Positions 43,317 to 56,191 of a stretch of DNA of 64,000 nt are shown in pieces. The stretch is taken from positions 22,569 through 86,568 of the forward strand of contig JASAND010011075.1 of the NCBI GenBank assembly GCA_030248195.1, written 5' to 3'. The stretch comes from Trissonchulus latispiculum. Taxonomy: Eukaryota > Nematoda > Enoplea > Enoplida > Ironidae. The notes below the pieces were generated by a model. The model had not been told where the DNA came from, ran no database searches, and saw only the letters and a program-made list of their open reading frames with translations. Each line of letters starts with the position of its first letter. Within the stretch, counting starts at the first letter, position 1. The translations under genes and the position numbers were made by a program.

Positions 43317-43882
43317 GATTGCAGGATTAGAGAGGGAACTTTACCTTGCAGTGAGGTGACGACAAGAGGCAGAATGCACCGGCCTAATTTTTAGTTTGCG
43401 TAGACCGCAAAACCAACCGACAGGGTTGCACTTCCACCCATCCCCCTCGGCCTGGCATAGGCAGGAGACGGAATTTGGTGGTGAACCGGCAGAAGAAAGC
43501 AGAAAAACCGGTTTTTTCCGTTTCTTGCCCAAAACCCCAAAAATATGGATTCTCGGGTGGAGGGATGAGCGACCCCCCTCGGGTGTGAGTTCCAGGTTGT
43601 CCCTGAATTTTATCGCCAGTTAACTTTAACTTAACTTTAACTTTACAGCTAAAGTATTAAACGCTTGTGAATACCAGTATTTGGTCGTGCTAAGGGCACA
43701 AAACGATTAACCGGCTGGTCGGACTTAGACTAAGCAACAATAATAAAACTAGCTTAGTATGGCGCCAGTTAATTTCACTACTCGAGAGAGTGAAGCCAAG
43801 CCAACAGGCCTCAAGTTTAGCACAATTGCCTTAGCTAAATATGCTAAAAATGGTGTTTTACGTTGTAGCCGGCAGCTCTTAC

Positions 43883-44239
43883 TTTTGAAAATATCGGACT
43901 GACAACAGCCACAAGGCGGAGGACGGCCATTCCAAACGTGCACAATCCGATGTTTATAGCGATACCATAGCTGATGAAATAGGAAAGCCTGTGCAAAAAT
44001 TCAGATGAAGGAATAACAAATATCACATCATTGGCAACATAATATCCCAATAAAATGTTATCCGATAAATCACTGGCCGCTAACGTATATACCAAGCCAT
44101 AAAATGGATTCCGAAATTTTCCTGGACGTTGAAGCATAGCGGTGATACAACAGCAGTACACACCAACGAGTGGTAAATTGTAAACGACATACTCTGATAT
44201 TAGTAGAGCGTTTGCCAATGAGTCGGAAAGTGGGACCAT
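43883..44239 (-). CDS. Serpentine 7TM receptor 2, exon 1 (TM1-TM3)
   Basis: 119 codons from the ATG at 44239 (MVPLSDSLANALLISEYVVY), aligning residue for residue with receptor 1. TTTGTTTGTAG 20 bases upstream looks like an acceptor, so the open frame further upstream (to 44305) is probably intron. TM1 is followed by LQRPGKFRNPFYGLVYTLAA (TM2), then TM3 and LRLVAVVSPIFSK. The donor is AAA|GTAAGA. The intron to exon 2 is 813 bp and holds the right inverted repeat. Confidence 0.85.
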
Positions 44240-45894
44240 GCCTGGAACAGAAGTTGACCCTACAAACAAAAAGCGTTGTGCGACAGGAAAGCTTAACTGA
44301 TACATTTAAGACTTTACTGACTCTAACACTATTAGTATTAGGAAGATACTGGCTACTGACTTGTCAACACCATTAACTAGATGCAATGGCGACCATATGC
44401 ACATGTCGTAACCGTAAACTAAATGGCCTTTATTATCTTCATTTCTCCAATTAATGATTTGATTACCCTTAGGAAAGGGTCACTTTGATCAGCAAATTTC
44501 AAACTGATACTTTTGGTAATAGTGAAACCTTAAAAATCGTTGGGAAGTTGCCGTAGAGACATTTAAACTAATATTATTCCATATTAGCACCTAATATGAC
44601 AACAAAGGGCCGCGTGAGAAGATACAGAACATACAAGCAGTTGCAATTTTGTTAATTAGATGAAATAGATATGAATACAACTTGATATATATATGGAATG
44701 TTTCAAAAATGTGTCCCACAGAAGGCAGCACGTAATTGGCAGGAAGTCAGTATGAAGACTGACTTGTTTACATAATTGCCCTGTGTGCCCTATGTGCTGT
44801 TAAGCGTATGTTAACATACTATTGAACTGAAGCGCCTTTGATTGGCTACTTAGTTACAACTACCGAAATGTAAGGGATGACGGCTAAGGTAGCTATCTAG
44901 CCAACAAAACGCATTTCCATTCAAACTCACGTAGCACCCGCTTAATAACGCTAAGCTGATCCACGAGATTCCTGGGGTCACCAAGGCATACGATTAGCCA
45001 GTCGAAGTGTTTACAAGCCAAACGCACTAAGAAAGGTACGGTGGTGTCGTTCTCATTTCTCAATGCTCTTGTTATAATTGAAAAGAGAAGTAGGCCTCTG
45101 GTGTAATTCTGCGTTCAGAATACGCGAATGATAGGCTGTCTGGTGGGTGGTTAACATGCATAACCCTTGTCTGTTTGGGGAAGGGGTCGTCAACCTGCAA
45201 TATCCTTGCAGGAATCCGTCCCCAGGCGAGAGACTGGGTGGAAAAGCAATTCACCCACTCCTACAACCCTCCAGGGAATTGGGTGGTCCTATTGCAATTA
45301 TGTGGGCGGGCTGTTGCTTAATATGCGTCTTCCAAATATTAACTTCTTAAATCTTAATGACTATAGGAGAATTTGTGCCAAAACCTGTTCTACATTCTTA
45401 GAAAGGACATTAAAGGAACTACTTTGAATGCACTAAAAACCGTGCTACAAAGTATATTTGTAATTCACTTTTTGAGAAAAAAGTGAGAAAGCAAGTTAGC
45501 ACGAGCATACTTTCAAAGAATGTTCGTTGGCAGCTGGCACATTTTCTCAGGAAGGACGCTGGCCGACCAACATACTTTTTCAGAAATTACTTTCGTTAGT
45601 GCAGCAATAAACACAAATCAACTATCCATGTTCAATTTGAAAATGCGCAAATTACACGAAACATACTGGAAGCTTATTAACTAATTTTATTTGGTTGAAT
45701 AAATACTTCAGAACGAATAAAATCAGTGGCTTTAATCGAACACTGTATTTATACCAATTCAGTTTAATAAATACACAAGACCGTGCAAATATCCAGTTTC
45801 AATTCTTACAAAGTACGTATTAGCTGGCAATCTTTCGCGGAAATTAGCGAAAATTACTTCGCTTTAGCGTATTTACTTTTACATCTTCCTAACA

Positions 45895-45929
<35 letters not shown>

Positions 45930-45934
45930 ATCTA

Positions 45935-45996
<62 letters not shown>

Positions 45997-46244
45997 GTAT
46001 TTCTACTGTAGAGGTGCAGCATAAAACTAATTTGTATTATCTGGCAAAGATACGGTTGGTCTCAATTTCAACAAAATTTGATACGCCTTGTCTCCAAGCA
46101 AGGACTTGTGTTGGCGACCTCCCCCAACGTGAACCTCTGATCCTTAACTCCCAACTAAATGCGGACCATTTTTGAAACTAAAAGGAACACCTCCACAATC
46201 ATTTGCTCTACTGCATCCCCGTTTTAGAAGGAGTGTTTAGCCTA
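44240..46244. other. No gene seen; degenerate foldback fragment and microsatellite
   Basis: No exon is supported. 45090-45330 keeps GCGTTCAGAATACGCGAATG, TGTTTGGGGAAGGGG and similar words of the CCAAACGGGG foldback family in degraded form. A TATC/TA microsatellite lies at 45897-45997. The 130-codon frame at 45783-46175 runs straight through that microsatellite and is rejected. Confidence 0.4.
45897..45997. repeat. (TATC)n(TA)n microsatellite
   Basis: Eight or more TATC units pass into about 30 TA dinucleotides. Its length is likely to vary between individuals. Confidence 0.9.
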
Positions 46245-47170
46245 GAGTGTGACAAGTGTCACGCTCTTAGTTATTAGGCTTGGGACATGATCTGCACGAT
46301 AACGGCTGACCCCCTACACAAACTAGACCTATCACTTCAAAGAAATTTGCACGCTATACCTACGTTCTAAAGCTCAACAAGTAGGCCCCAAAAGGGGCAA
46401 TATTCCTTTGCAGACTTTTTAGTAACCAACAACAAATGAATTAAGCTGAAGTCAGGCTTTTTATGCCAATTGCAAGTGACATCACTCGGTAACTTTCTTT
46501 CGATTTCACTTAAGCAGCTTTCAAACATATTATACAGAAAAGTTTGACGTTCAAAATATGCAGTTTATTTTTCGTAGCCAACTATCACAGCGTTCTTGTT
46601 TTGTTATTTTTATTTTCGACCTCCTTCGCTGAACTTCAACTGCTAAAATTCGGTGAGAGTAGGCCTAAGCCCCACACCTCTTTGGCGAGCCTAAGTCAAG
46701 CCAGGTGCAGCAAAATTACGTAACTACCTATTACACCTCTGTGTAGCTCCCAAGCCACACTGGTGTTCAAAAATATGCAACCGTTCAGGTTGCTTACAGC
46801 CGAAAGCTGCCCGAGGGAAGTCAGTGTGACTGCTTAAATAGTGGTTGCAAAACCTAATTTGCATAATCTCACACAAAAAAGGCCTTAAGCTAGCCCTATG
46901 TTGAAGATAGGGTTTCTGAAGAGAGAAGTGACTCATGCTAAAATGAATATAGTAGTTTCCTTTTTATACATTCCTGCTCCAGCAGGAATAAAAACACAAC
47001 TAGTCAGTTGGTTGGTTCAATGTGTGTCTGTTGCGAGCTTTAGAACACAAACATAGCGTGCAAATTTCTTTGAAGTGATGGGTCTAATTTGCGTAGAGGA
47101 GGGCGTCAGCCATTATCGTGCAGATCATGTTCCACACATAATAACTAAGAGCATGACGCTTGTAACACTC
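46245..47170. mobile_element. 0.9-kb element with 136-bp terminal inverted repeats
   Basis: GAGTGTGACAAGTGTCACGC through ACGTTCTAAAGCTC (46245-46376) is inverted at about 47037-47170. The repeats share CACGATAACGGCTGACCCCC and TTCAAAGAAATTTGCACGCT with a few substitutions. Inside, 46715-46815 carries CTCCCAAGCCACACTGGTGT and CGTTCAGGTTGCT. That segment recurs at 50604-50680, so it is a dispersed repeat in its own right. A diverged half-copy lies at 60950-61080. No transposase or clear target duplication was found. Confidence 0.6.
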
Positions 47171-47189
47171 TTAGTTATTATGTACTCTT

Positions 47190-47372
47190 GCTGTAGGGTA
47201 TGCCTGTTCAGAACAGGGAGGGGTGTGTGGTGTGTAAGGGTCCACAACAAAAGGATGTACAGTCGCGTATCCTGGGTGGAGCACCGTAACGCAATGCACA
47301 GAAGGGAAGCCCACTATTGGCTTATTCTTCTATATAGTGCAATAATATATTCTTCCTCTGGTGTATCAGAAA
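47190..47372. repeat. Right-end fragment of the CCAAACGGGG foldback family
   Basis: GGAGCACCGTAACGCAATGC, GAAGGGAAGCCCACTA and TATATAGTGCAATAATA match the right terminus of the 7990-8690 element. The frame at 47075-47404 crosses it and is not a gene. Confidence 0.55.
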
Positions 47373-50300
47373 ATGCCATGTCATGTACTATGCTTGAAAG
47401 TTGAAACCTAAAGCTCAAAACGCGAAGACAGTTAGCGACTTAACTGAAAATCCTTCTAAATTCTAAAGTTTTGCAAATGTTAGCTAAAATTTTGTGTTAT
47501 TTTTCGATTTATCCTGACCTTACTGGCGTTGTGCCGCATTTGTGGGTTGCCGCTACCACTCCTAGCACCCAAAAATTATAATTGAATGAAACTAGGAAGA
47601 CCCCAAATATTCGACAGAAAAACTGTCACAAAAACAAAATATGACATAGATACTTACACAAAAAAGGGAAAAATAAACTAAGATAATTTTTTACGAGAGC
47701 AAATACAAAAATAATTATATTATAATATAATAATAACTATTAATTAAAACCAATTAAAGCAAACCAAATTAATTGCAAAAGAATAAAATTATAACGTCAT
47801 AATCTCCCCAAGAAACATGGATTATAAATTAATTGAGCACTTCTACAGAAGGCGAAGGGAAGAAGGGAATAAATTTAAATGAACAAAAAAGTTGGACTAC
47901 GTCACCTGGGAGCGGAAAGCGTTTTTTGACGACTGGTAAAAAGTACTTTTTTCAAGGATAATGGTTTCTAACCAACTAACCAGTGGTGAGTGGACTGCAT
48001 GTTTTGTCAATGCCTGCAGGGTTAGAGGTTCAGTGGATCGAAGTGATGGCTGAGAATCATATGCTGAACATTTTTAATTTGTACTGTGCCAATAGTAACA
48101 ATTTTTAACATTTCTGTATGGAATCAGTGGGAGTTTGCTTGTACTGAGAGATTCTAACTCAAAGAACTAAGCTTATTTATGCGAACGAACAAGGTTACTA
48201 ATGAACAGACATTAACAAGTTCAAGCTGAAATAATTTTTTGATGGTAATTGCAATAATGGTTTCGTTTCTAACTTGTTATCGCATAATTATACATTTCCG
48301 TGGACAGTACCAAATCTATCCCGTCAGCGTATGATAAAGGCAAAGTCTATCTGTTTTTCACTGATTTGCTGCGAACTGACGTCATTCGTAGCTTCATTAA
48401 AGCTTATAGGGAGTGCTAAATTTGGTTTGAATTTATGGTCAACCATTGCCTGGGGAAATTCCCTCTTTCTCGGCTTTATTCCAAAGCAAGATCAGAATCA
48501 GATGTTTGTTAGGACTGGCTAGTTTCAGCCTTGGGAATACCTGTTGTCTTTAAACGATCAAGAATACGTATTATTGGACAACACTGGATATCTTAAATAA
48601 AGATAGATAGATAGGGAATCATAAGTCATAACATATGTCTAATGCCTATTCACATTGAACTGTTAAACATAGTAATAAAGTTAAACTAAGGTAAAGTTAA
48701 TTTGGGAATAATGACATGGTACACTTGAACTTAGCAGCTACAGCAATATCGAATCGTGAGCTAGGTTGGCTATCTGGAAAGGGGAGCAATAATGTAATCA
48801 TTGTGTGGAGGGTAGACAGCTAATTCCTGCCAGGCAGGATTTCAGCCAAGACTTTTCCTACAGTGGACAAATTGGCTGTTACACTGGGCGAACTGCGGAG
48901 GAATAGAAAATGCCATGGAGGATTTGGAGACATGTGAAGAAAAGCCAGGACTGCTGACTCTGAAGTTGTGCAAACTTTGAAACACTCAGCGAGAAGCTCA
49001 AGCACAGTTTTTATTCCGCCTAGGGGCGGAATTATTGCTTCGAGAGACTAAAAAGCACATTCAGTTTTGCAATTCTGAACTCAAATCAATATATTCACAG
49101 TTTAAAGCTGATATCTTTGTTTTAACCATGGGGGCTTAGAAGGTTTCCTAGGCGGGGCAGAATTCCGAAATTTCACAAGTAAATGACTCCGTTTATTTTA
49201 AATGTTTTGAATAGTTTTCAAAGAATTTGTGTAGAAGACCTTTGAACTTTTTGATTAAAATGCAGACCCCACCTTGCTAAATGTCTTATCAGTATAGCCT
49301 TATCATTTATGCAAATTAGGCCTGTTGGTTTGCTCACACTCAGTAGTTCGTGTCTTTGAACAGCTAAGCTTCTGAACAGCTAAGCCTTAGGAACTTTTAC
49401 AAAGTAACGACATCCGCAGACTTGGAGATTTGCTGCATTTTGCAGAACATTTAGGCTCAATCCTCGTGTGAGCTGAACTAAATTTTCCTATGCATCCCTA
49501 CAACTGGAAAAACATTGGAGTTCTTGCAGTGCAAAAACCATTTGTAGCGTATACAGTTCATTGTGTTCGGAATGTGCTTGCCATCATACCTTTGTTTTTC
49601 ACTAACGCGACAGATCACTGTTCACTTCCGACTTTGACAAGCTATACGAAACCACTTTAGTTAAGTCTGATATTCTTACTGAGTATTTGCATTACTGTGT
49701 ATATGTATTTGCATTACGCATTACTGAGCACTTACTTTCATCACACACCGCTTGAAACTTAGCAACTTCGAGACAATTTTCGTTTATTAAATAGGTCACA
49801 TGGTCACAACTATGCAAGCGGATGTGCCTTGGTTCTTTTTGAAGTGGATTGAATAGACAAACTTCAACACATATTTGATTGCAGTTTAATCGAATTACCA
49901 CAACATGGCGTCTGAGCTTCTTCTGGCACAGTATGATTTATGGCTGACTTACTGTCATTCAACAACTATGGCTTGCTTACACAAGTTTCAGCCTTGTTAA
50001 GAACACTAACAAGATCACCCCTAAAAGTTGCATTATTCCGCTGTTGAGCTATTGAGATATCATAAGCAAAGAATTTCCGAATACAGATTTTTCAATCTAC
50101 TTAGTCCGCCATCTATTCTCAAGAACAAGCAATAATCGTGTGCAAAATGAGCTTGTATATATTTACCACACATATATATTTCCCGCAAATATATGACTGC
50201 TGCGAGTAAAACATTATTACAGAAGAGTTTCTCTTCTAGCTTGTAGTTTATACGAAACTCATCGATAAGTTGTCGTCACAATACGTACCTCTGAGCTGAC

Positions 50301-51833
50301 CCAACAGCTCAACTTTAGCTATGCTATGCAACATAAGCATCTTAAATGTAATCGAAACTGAACCAGCAGAATGTGTCCTTGTTAATAGATAATTCCTCTA
50401 ATTGAATTATTTATTCCTTCTCTATTAGGATTACGCAAAACTGGCAGCTAATTATATACAAACATCCGAAAGCATGCTAGCAGTTGAAGGCAACCAAAGT
50501 TATGTGCAAAATTGACTCTGGTTTTTTGCTGAATTCTTTTCACAAAAGTGCTAAAATTTACGAGCACAGTCAGATAATTTTTAAAACTAGTGCTTAAAAA
50601 TTCCTGCGCTTATATGCAGCTCCTAAGCTACACTGGCGCCCAAAAGTATGCAACCGTATAGGTTGCTGGCAGTTACCATCTGCAAAGGATCTTCATATTC
50701 TAACTTCTTCTCTTCTAAATCTTCTCATCTAAATTGCGTAAATTAGCTTTCACAAAACGTGCCTTATACTAAAACTCAGCTGCTATATAGAAACAATTTG
50801 CATAACTTTGGCACATATTTAGATACAAAATAAGAGCAATGTCTATTTCATATGCAGGAGTATAAATAACATTCTATATGTGTTAAATTCATTTCAAAAC
50901 CGATTATAGTAGACCTGCTGCGCCCAGGAAAAAGTCTATTTTGATACAAATTCCTCCGAATGTAGGCTTTAAGCTTTCGTCCACAACAAAAATATATGCT
51001 GTTTCTTTCGAAACGTCCTAAAGTTTTGGTGTTGCTAAGGTTTTGTAAAGTCTTCACAGTCCACGTTCTGTAAACAGCACAACTAATGTTCAGGATCTTT
51101 TTATGAAGCCGTTGTCGGAAACAGGAGAGAGCCAATGGCTGTTTGCGCTTTTCATTATTTCTCTATTCATGTATCCTTCGTGGATCTGCCTGCTAGCACG
51201 CGTTTACCTCATTTTCTGCATGTAAATAACCTGCTCTATAAAATTGAAAAATCTTATCCCACTGCGAATCGAGATCGGGTTATTACGGTGCTGGCCGGAT
51301 GCCATAACCACTTCACCGTTCCAACTTCTATTCTAAAGGGTTTTCCTGGTCATTCGCAATATCAGGTTTTCACAAAGCTAAATTCAAAGCTAAAATTGGA
51401 CCAAGGTCGGGTGCTTATTAACTAACTAATCTTTATTTATGACTGTGAGTTATCTATGTTTATGAGTTTATATTAGTCGTCTGCTGATCACAATGCAGCA
51501 TCACAATCGTCATTCATTCAATTGTGCCAGTTATTACTGAATTTTGTCTGTGAACGTTCACTAATCGATAAACGGTTACAAATAATGCCAGAACGTATTG
51601 CTTAATTTCAGAATATTTATACCATCAAACACAATGAAACTTCAGGAACATATTTCGATGCGATTTTTCCAAATGCTAACACCGCTGCATTTATTATTTT
51701 TGGTTGACTCTAAAAATACAAATACTAGCCCATGTATTAACGATAGAGGAGACATTCGAGAATTTCAACAACACATATGCATTACATACAATAAGTCACG
51801 GGGATTATATTCGGCTCCAGTCAATAAAAAGCG
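47373..51833. other. No convincing gene seen
   Basis: 4.5 kb with no exon I can support. The stretch at 48815-48930 holds TGCCATGGAGGATTTGGAGA, which would read as part of an EGF-like module in one frame (KCHGGFGDMC), but stops surround it; it could be a decayed exon. 50604-50690 is a copy of the dispersed repeat inside the 46245 element. A 96-codon frame at 51135-51425 has no recognisable domain and no splice context. Confidence 0.35.
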
Positions 51834-52376
51834 TCAATTTTTCGTTCCGCTTGACCAAGGTGAAATACGTTTGCTGTCAAAAGCTGACCTAAAACAGTCT
51901 CTAAGTTTTCTATTGCAAACCATGTAAATAACACCGTTTCCCGATACGAGAGTGTAAATAGAGATTTTATATAAGTGCCATGATATGTCAAGGTCAGAAT
52001 TCGGCCTAGTGCTGTTTGTCGTAGATACAGCGTACATAAATATCATGAACAGTTGGCAGCAACAAATAAAGGATCCCTGTGCAAGCAGCACAAGTTCACG
52101 TTGATAATCTAGTTTACCCATTTTTTTGGATTTTCGATAAAGTAGGCCACCAGTAAACATGTTTACACAAAACGTCAAAATTGCCAAAGTTCCCATAATT
52201 GTGCCTATCCACTGTACAATCTGTAATCCGACCGTTTGCAGATCTCCCACGGAAACAGTCTCATTTTGATGGTAATGGGAGTACCCTGTGCATGGATCAA
52301 GCAACGGTGAAGATGTACACAGCGATATAGTTCCAGTGATAACGACAACGACAACAACCTCTTTATAGCTGATTAT
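51834..52376 (-). CDS. Serpentine 7TM receptor 3, exon 2 (TM4-TM7)
   Basis: The acceptor ATACTTACAG is followed by ATA ATC AGC TAT at 52376, phase 0. 180 residues to the stop at 51834 make a 301-residue receptor. TM4 is unusually Val-rich (KEVVVVVVITGTISL). The second loop is shorter and different (LLDPCTGYSHYHQNETVSVG), with one extra Cys and an NET site. The RKSKKMGKLDYQRELVLLAQ block and SGNGVIYMVCNRKLRD are conserved with the other two receptors. The DLDISWHLYKISIYTL segment matches DWLWHIYKLSIYTV of receptor 1. It is the most diverged of the three. The tail is Ser/Lys-rich. Likely chemosensory. Confidence 0.85.
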   Translation of the reverse strand: MISYKEVVVVVVITGTISLCTSSPLLDPCTGYSHYHQNETVSVGDLQTVGLQIVQWIGTIMGTLAILTFCVNMFTGGLLYRKSKKMGKLDYQRELVLLAQGSFICCCQLFMIFMYAVSTTNSTRPNSDLDISWHLYKISIYTLVSGNGVIYMVCNRKLRDCFRSAFDSKRISPWSSGTKN

Positions 52377-52524
52377 CTGTAAGTATAAAAGTTTTTCATT
52401 TTAATATCAAAAGCTTAGATAATAAATAACACTGTCGCATAATAAAACAATATTGTGTGCACGGTCCAACTATACTTTTGAAATATCATAATGTTAATTT
52501 AATGAAATATAATCAGTAACTAAC

Positions 52525-52887
52525 CTTAGAGTAGAATGGCAATGCTACCGCAACCAAACGCAGAGAAGCCATGAAAAAACTAATTAAGCTGATATTCAAG
52601 GCAATCGCGTAACTACTGAAGAGAGCAAGGTTGTATATTAGTTTACTCGGGGGTAAGAAATACACGACACCTATTATGATAAAATAGAGTAATAGTATGT
52701 TATCAATGAAGTCGTTAATTGCCAACGCATAAACCAAGACGTAGAAGGGGTTTCTAAATAACTTGTGGTGACGCAGCATGAGTATAATGCAGCACAGATA
52801 AAGAGCCAATAGTGGACAGTTGTACGCTCCATATTCCACGAGAAATAGCACGTGTGCTGTAAACTTGCTTAGTTGCAGAACTGCCAT
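52525..52887 (-). CDS. Serpentine 7TM receptor 3, exon 1 (TM1-TM3)
   Basis: 121 codons from the ATG at 52887 (MAVLQLSKFTAHVLFLVEYG), two more than in the paralogs. The TM2 region LFRNPFYVLVYALAINDFID and the exon end LRLVAVALPFYSK are conserved. The donor AAG|GTTAGT is followed by a 148-bp intron, the shortest of the three. A further 5' exon may exist at 53070 and above. Confidence 0.85.
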
Positions 52888-53069
52888 GGAACTCAGAAAT
52901 AAAGGCAATAAACTGTCCCTTTACTTCCTTAGTCACAAAACTAAAAACTGAAGAGTTTATTATTTGAAGCTCTCGGAATTGTTCATTCGCAAGGATAAAT
53001 TTGACAAAGGCTTATGATGTAAAAGCTGAAAATTAAAGAGACAAATCACTTGCGGACCAGACTACTTAC

Positions 53070-53258
53070 TCGTATTAGTGTGACTTTGTTCAAGTCAAAC
53101 ATTGGTCGTATTTTGCTGGCAGTTGAGAATGCAAGAAGCCCGAAACACACTGCTAAAAGGATTTTCCCAAAACTATCTAAGAAAATTTCCGTAGTTCTAT
53201 GCAATTTCAAATAGCGAAAGCAAGCACCAAACAACGTGCAAAAAACACAAAAATTCAT
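53070..53258 (-). CDS. Possible 5' exon with signal-peptide-like sequence
   Basis: On the minus strand the frame reads GKILLAVCFGLLAFSTASKI and continues to MFDLNKVTLIR, where an excellent donor (CGA|GTAAGT) follows at 53069. The start could be an ATG at 53258, or the exon could begin after an acceptor (ATTTTCTTAG) at 53176. It lies 180 bp upstream of receptor 3 on the same strand and might be its first exon, although the phase with the first ATG of exon 1 does not obviously match. It could also be a leader exon of another gene. Confidence 0.3.
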
Positions 53259-55216
53259 AAAACAAAATACAATATCTTTCAGAAAAATTCAAAAAAGTAC
53301 CAATTTAATATTGTCAAAATAACTGAGGCGTATAAGTTGACCATACAAAAATTCCTCTAGTTGCTTAGAAAAGCTAACTACACCGGAACACGCAACCAAA
53401 GCTAGAGAGCTGAAGTATTTAAAGTGAACCGAGGTTTCACATATAAGAGTACAAGTTTATGTTGACCGTTTATCAAGAATTCATTTATTTTAAAACCTAT
53501 TTTGAAGTGAATTTTCAGAAAATATATAAAATGTACCACACAGTTTAGTATATCCACTGTATTAATCTAAGCTTCCATATTTGAAACAAACTACAGATCG
53601 TATAGTAGCCACGGGACAAAAACTCCAATCTATTTCTAATCTGAGAGTGTTGACACAACCTGCGTCGAAGTTAATAATCTATTTTGAAAACATTTATATC
53701 CTTCATTTAACCGATGAAACCAGCCAGATCGGTATTTGCTCTGCAAGAGATTTATAATGATGATGAACTTTGTTTCTGACAACGGTGATTGTTAGGCTGT
53801 AGCTACAAAATCTGCTGACTTACAGTGTCCTGAAAATCAGCAACCTCCGTCAAAGCATGATAACGGAGAAAATCCTGAAAGTTCAATTTGGATTAGATTT
53901 GTGATGGTATCAAGCTTTTTTCAATTCAATAAGGAAAGGAAATTTCTGTAATGCATTAATTTGTTTTTTAAAGCATAGACCACCATTTTTAGTACGCTCC
54001 ACTTCTGCTACATAGTCAGATGACTACATTTTAGAAGATAACTGATAACACACACACTTGCTAATTATTACCTGTTATACACTAATCAAATCACAATTTC
54101 TATGCACAAGGTGGGGTCGCTAGGGTGCAAAATCAGTAGTCACGAATTTCATTCAGAAACAATATGTTTTCAAGGACACAACAAAAGATTCAAAAAGTTT
54201 GAAAAAGTTCTAAATCAAGCTGAAAAAGAGATATTCATATTACAAATTTATGCTAATTATGATTTGTCAGTGATGCTAACTCTGCGCTGATCAGGAAGAC
54301 TTCTTTGAAGCCTCACCTGCAAGAAATCAGCAATAGTAAAGCATTCAGCTTATACTATATTGTTGTTATAACCAGAAGTATTATTTCTCGTGCTCAGGTT
54401 CCTATTATAGTCAATGAAAGTGACCGATTGCGGGTCTTGTAAGTTTAAAGTATTATATACTTTAAAATTTCGACTGGGAGGCTCTGCTTATGACTCTCCT
54501 CAGACTCCTAATTATTCTGTTTTAAACAAACCTGAACAAGTCATGTTACCAAAATGCTAACAATTGAACAAATTATAATGCTACAGGGAGTCGAGTTTTC
54601 GGGCCTGTTGTGTTGTCTCCAAGTAACGACTCACACGCAACCTTTCCTGTTTTTTGGAATAAAGAGTCCCGTCTCTAAAAGGAATATTACAGTTACGGGC
54701 TGAAAGGTTGTCGGCATAACAGAAGAGGCAACTGGGGAAGAGAGTTCAAGGCTCTAGGAATATAACTGGTTTTTAAAGAACAAAAACATGCACAGAAAAA
54801 TTCGCAAATTTTGGTCATGAATCTTCACGTTCTTACTTCAACGTTCAACGAAATTAGGGTACATTTGAAGATGGAACTACTTTTTGAATGTTTAATCCTT
54901 CTATTGACACCAGGTGCCTTTCCAGACCACGTGATACGTGGTTGAGTCTCACACAATCTCTGAATATTCATGAATTTGAATCGAAACAAAACAGTAAAAA
55001 CCTTCACGGAAAATTCCAAAGTGCGGCAGACCAAAACAGGAAGACGGCGACCAACTGAATGAGACGGGGTCAATGACGCGTAAACTGAACAAAGAGACCC
55101 AACAACTCTCAACTAAAGTTTCTCCCCAACTGATTATTGCGCGCTCAATTTTGAAGGAATGTGTCAAATAGCTAGTCCGGCCTAGGATCGTACACACGAG
55201 TAACAATTTACTTTGA
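53259..55216. other. No gene seen
   Basis: AT-rich sequence without supported exons or clear repeats. The 85-95-codon frames near 54825-55206 overlap each other in different frames and show no domain. Confidence 0.4.
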
Positions 55217-56191
55217 CCGTTTGTGAATTTGGCATTACATTTTGATAATTTAAATCCGAAATGACAAAACTAGTTCAATCTTTATGAAATTAGTACTCCG
55301 TTTAAATAATTTTGCAACTAGAACATCAGAAATAACTGAAATGATTCCACAGACTACCCCCTCTTTTGAAACGCGTGACCTCGCCGCGGCCAAGGGCTCA
55401 AGGATTAGTAATAAAAGCAGATTAGACCCGAAAACGAACAAATAACATACTACATCATATAGAACGGCTATGCCGAGCTAGCGGGCACCACCCACAACAA
55501 ATACAGCAAGTCTCAGGAAAACGAAGAGATAGAAAAGGAATTTAAGGAAATTTAAGGAAAATTTGACCCCCGGACGAAACCCACGACAATGACCAATAAC
55601 TCCCCCCAACCAAGGTTGAATCTAAATCGTAGAAAACAGAAATATAAGTGAAACAATAACAAACAGCAAAAGTAGTTCAAAAGGGATAGGGGGAAGGGGG
55701 ACTAGCGAGCCTATGGGGACAGAACCGGTAGACATATACAGCATCACAATATAGACTTACAAAGTTCAAAATTCAAATTCCAAAAGTTTAGATTTCCCAA
55801 ATCACAGGTGATGGACCAGACAGGCAAGACCATGGGCAGGGGACCCCACCAGACAGACGTCGGAGGACCTGCCGCCATTGGCCGGTGCCCCTCGGCACAA
55901 GCGACCTGCCCCAGAACCAGAACCGCATCACCGAATCACCGAGAATGCCTAGGCCCGAATACCAGATAGAACGCGAAGAGATGATGGGCCACCCGTAACG
56001 AACCGGGACCAGGGGCAAAGCAAGAACGAACATCAGTACATACAAAGAAGTACAGATCGTTTGTGAATTTGGCATTACATTTTAATAATTTAAATCCGAA
56101 ATGACAAAACTAGTTCAATCTTTATGAAATTAGTACTCCGTTTAAATAATTTTGCAACTAGAACATCAGAAATAACTGAAATAATTCCACA
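55217..56191 (-). mobile_element. Pair of 135-bp direct repeats, TRIM-like, inside a gypsy fragment
   Basis: TGTGAATTTGGCATTACATT through GAAATGATTCCACA occurs at 55217-55351 and again, with few changes, at 56056-56191. Read on the minus strand the repeat starts TGTGGAAT and is preceded by a purine tract (AAAAGAGGGGGTAGTC), as a 3' LTR should be. The 0.7-kb interior is not coding. No clear primer site or target duplication was found, so a short-LTR element is likely but not proven. Confidence 0.5.

Noticed and set aside
45783..46175. 130-codon frame with Ile/Tyr repeats
   Set aside because: It crosses the TATC/TA microsatellite.
48815..48930. Possible EGF-like exon (KCHGGFGDMC)
   Set aside because: Stops and missing cysteines surround the motif; at best a decayed exon.
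51135..51425. 96-codon plus-strand frame
   Set aside because: No domain, no splice context and no neighbouring exons; kept out for lack of support.
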